In this document: one piece after another, positions 23,894 through 31,643 of the stretch
Layout: each line of letters starts with the position of its first letter
Numbering within the stretch: the stretch's first letter is position 1
Origin: Bdellovibrio sp. SKB1291214
GTDB taxonomy: Bacteria > Bdellovibrionota > Bdellovibrionia > Bdellovibrionales > Bdellovibrionaceae
Reading direction: 5' to 3'
Assembly: GCF_002209355.2 (NCBI RefSeq)
Contig: NZ_CP106855.1
Span: forward strand, 3,472,001-3,536,000
Length of the DNA: 64,000 bases
The notes under the pieces: generated by a model
Databases searched by the model: none
The model's input: the letters and a program-made list of their open reading frames with translations, nothing else
Told to the model about the DNA's origin: nothing
Position numbers and translations under genes: made by a program

Positions 23894-24367
23894 TTGAAAG
23901 CATTATCGATCTTCATAAGTACATTCGTTCTATCCTTGACTGCCCAAGCGAAAATGCCTGTGCGAGAATTAGATAGCCTGAAGCAAATCATCATCGTCAC
24001 CCGAGTTGCTATTAACGATCCCAGCAATCCCATCATCAAAAAATGCAACATAAAAATTGAAGGCTTGGAAGAGAGACTTCAACACGCCAAAGACAATGCT
24101 AAGAAAAGTTGGAGCAAACAAACTGTCGACAAAGCGGATTTACCATTGCTCAGTAAAGCGATTCACAATTGTTCTTCGCGCTTATCATGTGAAGTTTATG
24201 ATAGTTACATCACCTCCGTTATGGTTCCGGAGAATCTTGAAAAACAGGTTGAGCCGCTTAAAATTGTTCTAGATACAAATCTGCAAGTTTTAAAACCAGA
24301 AGCTTATAAAGCGGGTGTAAAGACAGTGAAAAATCCCTGCACACTTTTAAAGGCGATCATTAAATAA
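23894..24367 (+). CDS. Secreted protein of unknown function (TTG start)
   Basis: 157 residues. The signal peptide MKALSIFISTFVLSLTAQA is cleaved before KMPVRELD. The TTG at 23894 has CGGAG seven bases upstream and puts the signal peptide exactly at the N-terminus; the in-frame ATG at 23858 lacks a ribosome site and adds 12 unlikely residues. The mature protein is basic with four Cys (KKCN, HNCSS, LSCE, NPCT), perhaps two disulfides. No family recognised. Confidence 0.65.
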   Translation: MKALSIFISTFVLSLTAQAKMPVRELDSLKQIIIVTRVAINDPSNPIIKKCNIKIEGLEERLQHAKDNAKKSWSKQTVDKADLPLLSKAIHNCSSRLSCEVYDSYITSVMVPENLEKQVEPLKIVLDTNLQVLKPEAYKAGVKTVKNPCTLLKAIIK

Positions 24368-24411
24368 ATACAGGTAAACCATTTGATGTTTCTGGCAATT
24401 TGATTTCCCTG

Positions 24412-24417
24412 TATAAT
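24412..24417 (+). promoter_or_regulatory. Consensus TATAAT six bases before an ATG
   Basis: TATAAT at 24412-24417, six bases (AGGGGA) and then the ATG at 24424, so transcription would begin at or very near the start codon. No good -35 is visible 17 bases upstream (TTTCTG). Confidence 0.4.
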
Positions 24418-24423
24418 AGGGGA

Positions 24424-24678
24424 ATGTATATCGTACCTCCACCTCATCCATTGCTGCCGTCAACACCTAAGCAGGACAAACGGAAACGCCAATTGGTTCG
24501 CTTATTTCTTGTTCTTACGATTTTGTTCCTGGGACTTTTTATTTATGAAACAGTGAATGGCTTCGGACTGATCGCTGCTGTCTATGCTGCCGGCGTGATT
24601 ATTTCGCTCGTGCTATCGGATATGTTTAGACCACCAGTCCGTTCCTTATCGTATATTGAAGTTCCAATTATTAACTAA
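24424..24678 (+). CDS. Small membrane protein, unknown
   Basis: 84 residues: a Pro-rich, basic N-terminus (MYIVPPPHPLLP) and two hydrophobic segments (about 26-44 and 52-68), the second containing AAGVIISLVLSD. It resembles the next gene in layout and in the second hydrophobic segment (IGVMISSYIG), so the two may be diverged paralogues. A TTG start at 24400 is possible but the ATG follows a TATAAT box directly. AGGGGA lies too close to the ATG to be a normal Shine-Dalgarno. Confidence 0.55.
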   Translation: MYIVPPPHPLLPSTPKQDKRKRQLVRLFLVLTILFLGLFIYETVNGFGLIAAVYAAGVIISLVLSDMFRPPVRSLSYIEVPIIN

Positions 24679-24731
24679 ACAAAAGGTCCTGCCTAAACAG
24701 TTCAGTGTTTTAAAACATTGCGTATTTGAGT

Positions 24732-24737
24732 TATACT
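24732..24737 (+). promoter_or_regulatory. TATACT six bases before an ATG
   Basis: TATACT at 24732-24737 followed by CAAAAT and the ATG at 24744. Same geometry as the box at 24412; no Shine-Dalgarno is present, so a leaderless transcript is likely. Confidence 0.4.
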
Positions 24738-24743
24738 CAAAAT

Positions 24744-24941
24744 ATGCCGCCACGTAAAAAGCCCAGCCAAGTCGAAGTTTGGATTATGACCAGCGCGTTT
24801 GTATCCAGTTGTTTTTGCGGTTTCATGTTTTTTTGGAGCGTGATTGACCAATTTGATTCGACGGCAACTATGTATGGGATTGGAGTCATGATTTCGTCCT
24901 ATATCGGAGTTAAAGTTGCTGGTCCGAAAAGACCTGCGTAA
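24744..24941 (+). CDS. Small membrane protein, unknown
   Basis: 65 residues: basic start MPPRKKPSQ, two hydrophobic segments (about 11-33 and 40-58) and a basic tail GPKRPA. No family recognised. Possible paralogue of the preceding small membrane protein. A TTG at 24726 in frame is less likely because it would lie within the -35/-10 region. Confidence 0.5.
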   Translation: MPPRKKPSQVEVWIMTSAFVSSCFCGFMFFWSVIDQFDSTATMYGIGVMISSYIGVKVAGPKRPA

Positions 24942-24950
24942 AGTAAATCT

Positions 24951-25250
24951 ATGCAAACAAACCGTCAGATTTTAGTGCGTGAAATTATTTGGACATTCGT
25001 TCTTGTTATATTGAATCCCTTTAACTTGATTGCTTTGTATAGCTATAAGACGGGAAAAGTTTTTGTAGGTATGGAACACGCACAAAGCCCCGACATGCTA
25101 AAGGCCTTTGTCTTTCCAACAATTGTATATGCGATCGTGTGGTTGATTCTTAAAAAATGGAAGCGTTGGAGCTATTGGAATCTTTATTTCTTTTCATTCC
25201 TGGGCGCCATCGCTATCTACTACGTGCTGTTCAAGTACGCATTAAGCTAA
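24951..25250 (+). CDS. Small membrane protein, unknown
   Basis: 99 residues with three hydrophobic segments (about 9-30, 52-66, 74-96) separated by basic loops, including LKKWKRWSYWN. Begins nine bases after the previous stop, so probably in the same transcript. It is unlike the two preceding proteins apart from size and membrane character. No family recognised. Confidence 0.6.
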   Translation: MQTNRQILVREIIWTFVLVILNPFNLIALYSYKTGKVFVGMEHAQSPDMLKAFVFPTIVYAIVWLILKKWKRWSYWNLYFFSFLGAIAIYYVLFKYALS

Positions 25251-25258
25251 TTTTCAGC

Positions 25259-25278
25259 CCGGGCCCTGTCCCGCCCGG
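25259..25278. terminator. GC-rich hairpin between convergent genes
   Basis: CCGGGC (25259-25264) pairs with GCCCGG (25273-25278) around an eight-base loop, between the stops at 25250 and 25294. There is no T-run, so it is at best a weak or Rho-assisted terminator. Confidence 0.4.
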
Positions 25279-25293
25279 ATGAGCGATGCCGAC

Positions 25294-25737
25294 TTACTGA
25301 AGCGTCGCCAGCATATTCGCCAATTGAGTCATACGCGCCGACGTCGAGTTTTTAAGACCAATGCACGAAGCCTGTACGAATTTGTTTCCCTGATACAGTT
25401 GAATATTCGCACGAGGGCAACTTTGTACGTTGTTGCCTTTCAAGGAGGCGATCTCGCGGCTTTGTGTATTAAAGAATGAAAAATTCGTGTCCGTCAAAGT
25501 GCCGATCGTAGGTTGTCCACCTTTACTAACTGCATAGAATTTTCCACGTTGATCTTGCCACACCGTAAAGTGTGATTTCTGCTGACCAAATACGACGGTG
25601 ACACGAAAACCATTAAATGATGTCGACTTTTTAGGGGAGGCCTTTGGAGCGGAGGCTCTTCGTTGAACACCTTGTTTTTGAGGTGCCGACCACGCAAGGG
25701 CAGGGACTAAGATCAGAAGAGTTAGAAGGTATTTCAT
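25294..25737 (-). CDS. Secreted protein of unknown function
   Basis: 147 residues. Signal peptide MKYLLTLLILVPALAWS followed by a Lys/Ala/Pro/Ser-rich segment (about 20-40), then a beta-rich body with two Cys (SCPRAN, ASCIG) that could form a disulfide. No family recognised. Its ATG overlaps the preceding gene's stop by one base, so it is co-translated with the 25737-26753 protein. Confidence 0.7.
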   Translation of the reverse strand: MKYLLTLLILVPALAWSAPQKQGVQRRASAPKASPKKSTSFNGFRVTVVFGQQKSHFTVWQDQRGKFYAVSKGGQPTIGTLTDTNFSFFNTQSREIASLKGNNVQSCPRANIQLYQGNKFVQASCIGLKNSTSARMTQLANMLATLQ

Positions 25738-26753
25738 TATTTAACTCCTCCTTGAGAATTTGCTGGGGTTGTCGTACCGCCACCGGAACCCGCTGCTTTC
25801 GGTTGTCCTATAACTTTAGCCATTGCATCGGGATTACTTCCATCGCAATAAGCATAGGCAGCTTTGTTATAGCATCCTAACTTATTTCTTAATGTTGGAT
25901 TTGTTCCTACGATTGAGTTCATACGACGTTGAAAACTAAGATCTTCGGAGAACCCATCGTCAGGTCTGTCGAAAGAACACTCGCTGTTATAGGAGTTCGC
26001 AATTCCTTGACGCCATTGAGAGGCAGTCAGATTTTCTTTATTGTTTTCATGAGAATCGTACTTCTGAGAAATATAATCGGTCACAACTTCTGTGGTAAGC
26101 CAGTCCGAGACTGAGCGAGTGACCTGATCGTCTGTGCAGAATTTCGTTTCTTTGAAAGCTTTACTGCCATCGCGTTTGGCACCCGCAGTGTTTTCCGAGC
26201 GCAAGCAAGAGATAAGTCCTTTGATAGGATACTCCTTTTCGCTTTGCTCTAAAGATTCATTCTTTTCACGGGGGCGCGGAATTATATTATTTATGCCGCA
26301 AGGATTGATCATCTCAGACAATTCCGATGCAATCATTTTTGCGACAACAAACTCAGACATTCCCGGTTTTGCTTTGCACAGATAAAATACATTGTCTGAG
26401 TGAGTGTAAAAGGAATTCGGCCACAGGGATTCATCAAGCCTGTTGCTGAGCTGTTCGCATTCCGTCGAAAATTTCATCTTCGAGATCTTAGCCAAAATAG
26501 TGGTGCGAGCAGTTTCTTCTAACGGCAGTGAAGAGATCTTTTTAATGAAAGCTTTTTGAACTGCGGGAAATGTTTCTGTTTTCAGTGTTTCCGTGAATTC
26601 GGATTTACTAGCTTTAACACTGCCTACTGAAGTCCCATCACTGGCCACCACCGCGTTGCAAGTGAATGCGGCGATGTCACTGCAGCTGTTATCGTTTTGC
26701 GCGTGTGCTTGAAAAGCAAGGATCAAACTGAGAGTTAGAAACGTCTTATTCAT
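25737..26753 (-). CDS. Secreted Cys-containing protein of unknown function
   Basis: 338 residues. Signal peptide MNKTFLTLSLILAFQAHA; the mature part has about ten Cys (for example NSCSD, FTCN, INPCG, LGCYN, AYCDG), which suggests disulfide bonding in the periplasm or outside, and ends in a Gly/Thr-rich tail. I see no protease or hydrolase motif. The first of a two-gene unit with 25294-25737. Confidence 0.7.
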   Translation of the reverse strand: MNKTFLTLSLILAFQAHAQNDNSCSDIAAFTCNAVVASDGTSVGSVKASKSEFTETLKTETFPAVQKAFIKKISSLPLEETARTTILAKISKMKFSTECEQLSNRLDESLWPNSFYTHSDNVFYLCKAKPGMSEFVVAKMIASELSEMINPCGINNIIPRPREKNESLEQSEKEYPIKGLISCLRSENTAGAKRDGSKAFKETKFCTDDQVTRSVSDWLTTEVVTDYISQKYDSHENNKENLTASQWRQGIANSYNSECSFDRPDDGFSEDLSFQRRMNSIVGTNPTLRNKLGCYNKAAYAYCDGSNPDAMAKVIGQPKAAGSGGGTTTPANSQGGVK

Positions 26754-26796
26754 AACTCTCAGTTTAAGTTTTAATGGAAATTTCGTCTATTAAAGT

Positions 26797-26822
26797 GGTC
26801 TGGAAGGGGTGAATTCCAGACC
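26797..26822 (-). terminator. Nine-bp stem after the oligopeptidase B gene
   Basis: GGTCTGGAA (26797-26805) pairs perfectly with TTCCAGACC (26814-26822), seven bases past the stop at 26829. On the minus strand ACTTTAAT follows, a poor T-tract. It also sits 44 bases upstream of the next gene's start, so it could be an operator instead. Confidence 0.55.
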
Positions 26823-26828
26823 AGGAAA

Positions 26829-28919
26829 TTACTTCCTACCTTCCATTTGCAGAATGAAGGCGAATTCAGTCGCGGTGTCCTTAAGGGCGTCAAAGCGTCC
26901 AGATGCTCCACCGTGTCCCGCATCCATATCGGTTTTAAGCAAGATGACGGAGTCACCTTGGTTATGATCACGCAATTTAGCTACCCATTTTGCTGGTTCC
27001 CAGTACTGGACCTGGGAATCATGCAAACCTGTGGTTACCAAAACATTTGGATATTTTTGATCCTTTACATTGTCATACGGTGAATACGCACGGATGTAAT
27101 TGTAGGCTTCTTGTTCGTTGGGGTTGCCCCACTCGTCGTACTCGCCTGTTGTTAATGGAATTGTTTCGTCCAGCATTGTCGTGATCACGTCTACAAAGGG
27201 AACTTGCGCGACAACACCATGATACAGGTCAGGACGTAAATTCATCACTGCACCCACTAACAAACCACCAGCACTGCCACCCATCGCATAGACGTGGCCT
27301 TTTTTTGCGTACTGCTGTTTTAAAAGACCTTCAGTCACATCGATGAAATCAAAAAATGTGTTCATTTTCTTTTTGGTACGACCCGTGTCATACCATTCAC
27401 GACCCATTTCAGAACCGCCGCGAATGTGTGCTTTTGCAAACACGAAACCGCGATCAATCAAGCTAAAAAAGGAAGAGCTAAACCAAGGGTCCATGTTAGC
27501 GCCATAAGAACCATATCCGTAAACCAACATCGGCGCTGAACCATCCGCATGGAAATCTTTTTTCATCAATAATGACACGGGAACTTTCACGCCGTCTCGG
27601 GCTGTGATGAAAACTCGTTCGGTGCGGTACTTATTCGGATCAAATCCTGGCACCTCGCGAGTTTTACGCAGGTGTTGTTCATGCGATTTCATGTTGATGT
27701 CGTAAACGCTTGGGGGTAGGCGCATGGATTCATATTCAAAACGCAGCCACTCGGTATCGAATTCACGATTATCGCCAACTCCAGCCATAAAGCTCTGGTC
27801 AGAAAACGGGATCACATAGGGATTGTTACCGTGGATGTCGCGAATTTCAATCTCAGTCAAACCATTGCGACGTATATCCAAAACCAAGTTATTTTTAAAG
27901 ACTGTGATATCGGAAATATAAGTATCGTTGCGGTGTGGAATCAGCTCTTTCCAATCAGCGACGTTGGTGTGACCGGGTTTTGCAGTCATTACGCGATAAT
28001 TCTTAGCTTCTTTATTTGTCGTAATATAAAACTGATTTCCGTCATCGTTTACCGCATATTCAAGTTCTCTATGGCGGGGAGCAAAAAGCTTGAACGTATC
28101 GTGGGGTTTATCAGAAGGCAGATAATAAACCTCGCTGGTCAAAGTCGCTTGGGATGTGATGTAGATAAACTTACGGCTTAATGATTTTAAAACATAGCAG
28201 CTAAAAGTTTCGTCTTTTTCGTGATAAACGAGATCTTTCTTTTGTGTTTTAATATTGTAGCGATAGATTTTTTCCGAACGAAGAGTCTCGGGATTTTGTT
28301 GAGCATAAAAAACAGTTTCGTTGTCGTCAGCCCACACCAAATTTCCTGTAGCCTTTTCAATCACGTTCGGCAACAGTTTGCCAGTCTTCAAATCTTTGAA
28401 GCGGATATCATAAAAACGGCGACCCACGGTATCTTCACCATAAGCCATCATCATCTGATTGGGACTGATGCGTGGCCCTGTCGAATCGTAATAGCTATGG
28501 CCTTTGGCTAATTCAGGTTCATTGATCAGAATCTCTTCAGCGTCACCCTGAAGCCCCGTACGAACGAATAAGGGGTATTGCTGACCGGTTTGATAACGAG
28601 TCGAATACAAGTAATCGCCCATTTTAGCTGGATAACTCGAGTCATCCTCCTTGATACGACCTTTCATTTCTTGAAAAATCTTTTCTTGAAGATCTTTGCT
28701 CGGCGCCATGATTTTTTCTGTGAATTGGTTTTCTTGAGTCAGATAATCGATGACTTTGGGATTTTCGCGATCACGCAACCAGAAATAATTGTCGACACGA
28801 GTATCGCCAAACTTTTCCATTGTATGAGGTGTTTTCGTGGCTTTCGGATAATCTTGAGGAAATTTGTGCATGCAGGAAACTCCAAACAATACCAATAGGG
28901 GATAAAGAAACATCTTCAT
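26829..28919 (-). CDS. ptrB: Oligopeptidase B (prolyl oligopeptidase family), predicted lipoprotein
   Basis: Serine peptidase of family S9A, 696 residues. An N-terminal propeller region is followed by the alpha/beta-hydrolase domain with YGYGSYGANMDPWFSS, AHIRGGSEMGREWYD, nucleophile GGSAGG and the His in DAGHGG. Oligopeptidase B cleaves short peptides after Lys/Arg. Unlike the usual cytosolic enzyme this one has a lipoprotein signal, MFLYPLLVLFGVSC, so it should be anchored in the envelope. The ATG at 28919 is followed two codons later by another (28913) that sits six bases from AGG; either may be used. It begins four bases after the HELGH protease gene. Confidence 0.9.
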   Translation of the reverse strand: MKMFLYPLLVLFGVSCMHKFPQDYPKATKTPHTMEKFGDTRVDNYFWLRDRENPKVIDYLTQENQFTEKIMAPSKDLQEKIFQEMKGRIKEDDSSYPAKMGDYLYSTRYQTGQQYPLFVRTGLQGDAEEILINEPELAKGHSYYDSTGPRISPNQMMMAYGEDTVGRRFYDIRFKDLKTGKLLPNVIEKATGNLVWADDNETVFYAQQNPETLRSEKIYRYNIKTQKKDLVYHEKDETFSCYVLKSLSRKFIYITSQATLTSEVYYLPSDKPHDTFKLFAPRHRELEYAVNDDGNQFYITTNKEAKNYRVMTAKPGHTNVADWKELIPHRNDTYISDITVFKNNLVLDIRRNGLTEIEIRDIHGNNPYVIPFSDQSFMAGVGDNREFDTEWLRFEYESMRLPPSVYDINMKSHEQHLRKTREVPGFDPNKYRTERVFITARDGVKVPVSLLMKKDFHADGSAPMLVYGYGSYGANMDPWFSSSFFSLIDRGFVFAKAHIRGGSEMGREWYDTGRTKKKMNTFFDFIDVTEGLLKQQYAKKGHVYAMGGSAGGLLVGAVMNLRPDLYHGVVAQVPFVDVITTMLDETIPLTTGEYDEWGNPNEQEAYNYIRAYSPYDNVKDQKYPNVLVTTGLHDSQVQYWEPAKWVAKLRDHNQGDSVILLKTDMDAGHGGASGRFDALKDTATEFAFILQMEGRK

Positions 28920-28923
28920 CCTG

Positions 28924-30465
28924 TTATGGTAAGTTTTGAAGAATTCCTAAATCAAGTCGTCCTGCGTTTTGACGAACGGACCGGCAAGCACGCTCAAAGA
29001 AAGCACTCATGCCTTCTCGGCGTTGGTTTTTATAGAAATACATTCGGTCGCCACCAGCAAGTTTGGACAGCATAGGAGTGGCAGTGAACAGCATTTGAGC
29101 GTCTTTGGCCCACGATGAGCAGGAAGTGCGGTTCATTGAATCACGGAAATCAGAATTTATGCTTTTTGCAGCTTCGTTTGAAAATTTGGTGCGCACACGT
29201 TTGCTAAAATCGACTTCAGTGTCACCTTTGAACGCGATCGCGTTCAATTGCTGGTCACTCAGCAAAGAGCCATCAAGCTTTTTCCCTTTGCTATACTTTT
29301 CAAGTTGCAGACGTTGTAAAGCGCGGCTGGTGCAATTGCTGGCAGTCCCGGCTTCACCCATCATTACTTTCACCAGTGTTTCTAGGCAAATCTCTTGAGC
29401 TTGTGCGATGAACTTACTATCCAAGTTGTTCGCATTTTTTCGGGCCTTAGCTAATGCCCCTGCATAAGCGACATCGTTTGCTTCCCTCTTAACTTCCGTG
29501 CGAGATTTCGAAGTCAGACATGCTTGGGAGGAAAGATACTCTTTACCGTCGAAGACACGTTGCTTGAGGAAATCGTATTTCTCAGAGTGAGAGGATTTCA
29601 TCATGGCTCCACCAAAACGGTAAGCAGTCACACTTTCCGCAAAGTCTTCACGTGGATTGGTTTTACCATAGGATGAAACAGCTTTAGAAGGGTCGACTAA
29701 AACAAAGTCCTGTACAGGACGGCCATTTCTGTCCGTGCGATTTCGCGCCCGCCAGCCGGCGACCTTTAACCATGGAGCTGACTCATCCACATTATCTTTA
29801 CGGGCTACAACGTGTCCCAGTTCGTGCAAAAGCGTTTGTTGGCGCTCTGCCTGGGAAAGCTCGTTCCACATGTCGTAAATTTCCATGGTGGAGTTTGCGA
29901 CGCTTTCACCCACCGGCAACCGCATGCGATCCCCACGTTTAACGTGAACCAATTTACGGTTATAATCCAGTGGATAAAGTTCGATAGGGTAATCAGAAAG
30001 AGCCGTCAGCACGTCGTCCAACTCGTCGGATCTCCACAAAGACGCCTTGGCTGTGCGCAAATGAGAGCCATTGAAACCATAGCGTTTCAGCATGAACAAA
30101 ATTTGAACCCCTACGCGCGGCCCATAGATAGCCTGAACTGAACAAAGAACCTTGTCACAGTTAGACTTTAAAACCAGGGGCTGAGCCCCCTTCATGCTGA
30201 TATCGTAGGAATGCAGATCGCGGAAAAGCTGTAACAATTCGGGGTCTTCATCTTTGAATGAAATTCCATATAAAGTTTCGGATTTTTTATTCAGACTGGA
30301 GGGCTGCAAGAAGTTCAGCATCTCAGCATCCGTAGGAGGACGGTGATTCTTACAAGGGGCACCAGCTACCTGTTCTGGGGACACAGCCCACCATCCAGTC
30401 GGTTCCGTGGCAAAGCTCAGCGATGAGCACAACAAAATGCAAATAAAACCGAGCCACGTCGTCAT
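28924..30465 (-). CDS. Secreted zinc metallopeptidase (HELGH)
   Basis: 513 residues. Signal peptide MTTWLGFICILLCSSLSFA. The zinc site HELGH lies near residue 220 within QTLLHELGHVVARKDN; about 50 residues downstream NPREDFAES supplies a likely third ligand Glu, a gluzincin-like pattern. The remaining C-terminal half has several Cys (SQACL, SNCTS, RTSCSS, ERACR). No precise family is assigned. Exported proteases are expected in predators that digest prey, and it is paired in an operon with envelope-anchored oligopeptidase B. The start codon and ribosome site lie in a hairpin. Confidence 0.75.
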   Translation of the reverse strand: MTTWLGFICILLCSSLSFATEPTGWWAVSPEQVAGAPCKNHRPPTDAEMLNFLQPSSLNKKSETLYGISFKDEDPELLQLFRDLHSYDISMKGAQPLVLKSNCDKVLCSVQAIYGPRVGVQILFMLKRYGFNGSHLRTAKASLWRSDELDDVLTALSDYPIELYPLDYNRKLVHVKRGDRMRLPVGESVANSTMEIYDMWNELSQAERQQTLLHELGHVVARKDNVDESAPWLKVAGWRARNRTDRNGRPVQDFVLVDPSKAVSSYGKTNPREDFAESVTAYRFGGAMMKSSHSEKYDFLKQRVFDGKEYLSSQACLTSKSRTEVKREANDVAYAGALAKARKNANNLDSKFIAQAQEICLETLVKVMMGEAGTASNCTSRALQRLQLEKYSKGKKLDGSLLSDQQLNAIAFKGDTEVDFSKRVRTKFSNEAAKSINSDFRDSMNRTSCSSWAKDAQMLFTATPMLSKLAGGDRMYFYKNQRREGMSAFFERACRSVRQNAGRLDLGILQNLP

Positions 30466-30502
30466 TCAAAACCTTGTCAGAGATTGGACAAGGTTCTGAA
30501 TG
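30463..30502 (-). promoter_or_regulatory. Hairpin covering the start codon of the HELGH protease
   Basis: CATTCAAAACCTTGTC (30463-30478) and GACAAGGTTCTGAATG (30487-30502) pair at 15 of 16 positions around an eight-base loop. On the mRNA the 3' arm contains AAGG and the ATG, so folding would hide both. Confidence 0.55.
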
Positions 30503-30550
30503 AAAACGAATTGGAAATCAACACAATAAAAGAGTCAAATTCATTAAAAA

Positions 30551-31489
30551 CTAGGGGTGAGCCTCAAATGAACTTGAACTCGAACGTCGTGCATTTTGGG
30601 CTGTTAAGGCCTGGTTATAGGCATCCAAAAAGGTGGTGCGAGCGAACTTTTCAATGGATGTTACCGTGGAATTATTTTTATCGCGGGCATAACTGGACGC
30701 TAACAGGCCATTTCCTGCAGCATGATCCAATTCTATCATTGCGTCAGCCATGCTTTCTGACATCCCCGACCCCACCAGATAGTTACGAAGCTCTGTATCA
30801 GGAACCTCGGCATACTCGAGAGTAGGTTTGCCGATGGTTTGCCCTAAAACGCGAGCAATTTCGCGGTAACTTAAAGTGCGCTCCCCCAGGACGTATTCCA
30901 CGTTATGCGAGCGGAAAGTGGGATTCGCTAATAGGAAAGCGGCACGAGCCGCGACATCTTTGGTTGCCACTAAATCGACCGGTGCATCCTCTGGAATAAT
31001 TCCAAAGATTTTATCCATCGCCATTATCGTAGGGATTTCTGCAGTCAGGTTTTCCATGTAATAAGCGGGCCGCAAATGGACAATATTTAATCCCGAAATA
31101 TTATTAAGTCGTTGTTCTTGATCGTGAAGAGCCAACACGGGACCTGTTCCACTTTCCAGATCTGCCCCCGCACTGCTTAAATTTACGATATGCTTGATGC
31201 CTGATTCCTCAATGGCTTCGGCGATCACCTCACCCACTTTGTTGGCACTAAAACGCTGTTCCAGGGCTTTGTAATCGGGAGGAATCATGACGAAGGCGGC
31301 AGAGCATTCTCGCAAAGCATGCATCATCGTATCGACGCTGTTCGCATCTCCGACGATGATGTCAGCGCCTGCGAATTTTTCTGGTTCTGAAAAGTGTCGC
31401 GCTAAAACGCGGACTTCGTGGCCTTGAGAAAGCAGTTCGGTTGCAACCTTAGAACCCACATGACCAGTGGCACCCATCACGAGAATCAT
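30551..31489 (-). CDS. NmrA-like NAD(P)-binding protein
   Basis: 312 residues, atypical short-chain dehydrogenase fold. N-terminal dinucleotide motif GATGHVGSKVA and VLARHF with Arg at the end of the second strand, suited to NADP(H). MIPPDY, NLSSAGADLESGTG and LRPAYYMENL follow the NmrA/azoreductase-like pattern in which the catalytic Tyr of classical SDRs is absent. Such proteins are quinone or azo reductases or redox sensors; no substrate can be named. Ends in a Ser-rich tail. Monocistronic as far as visible. Confidence 0.85.
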   Translation of the reverse strand: MILVMGATGHVGSKVATELLSQGHEVRVLARHFSEPEKFAGADIIVGDANSVDTMMHALRECSAAFVMIPPDYKALEQRFSANKVGEVIAEAIEESGIKHIVNLSSAGADLESGTGPVLALHDQEQRLNNISGLNIVHLRPAYYMENLTAEIPTIMAMDKIFGIIPEDAPVDLVATKDVAARAAFLLANPTFRSHNVEYVLGERTLSYREIARVLGQTIGKPTLEYAEVPDTELRNYLVGSGMSESMADAMIELDHAAGNGLLASSYARDKNNSTVTSIEKFARTTFLDAYNQALTAQNARRSSSSSFEAHP

Positions 31490-31590
31490 ATCAAGCCTCC
31501 CATTTGTAATATTTAAATTCTAAGGGGAGGCGACAACATTGGGGAGGTTTTGAAAGCTTGTATATTCACATGGTCGTGCAAAGTACGGAC

Positions 31591-31631
31591 ACACTTTCTC
31601 CATCCAGCTTGGCTGTTCATGGAGAAAGTGT
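31591..31631. other. 13-bp perfect inverted repeat between recN and the NmrA-like gene
   Basis: ACACTTTCTCCAT (31591-31603) and ATGGAGAAAGTGT (31619-31631) around a 15-base loop. It lies 12 bases past the recN stop without a T-run. It may be a Rho-type or stability hairpin for the recN mRNA, or an operator for the gene starting at 31489. Confidence 0.5.
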
Positions 31632-31643
31632 TTCTGATGCGAA

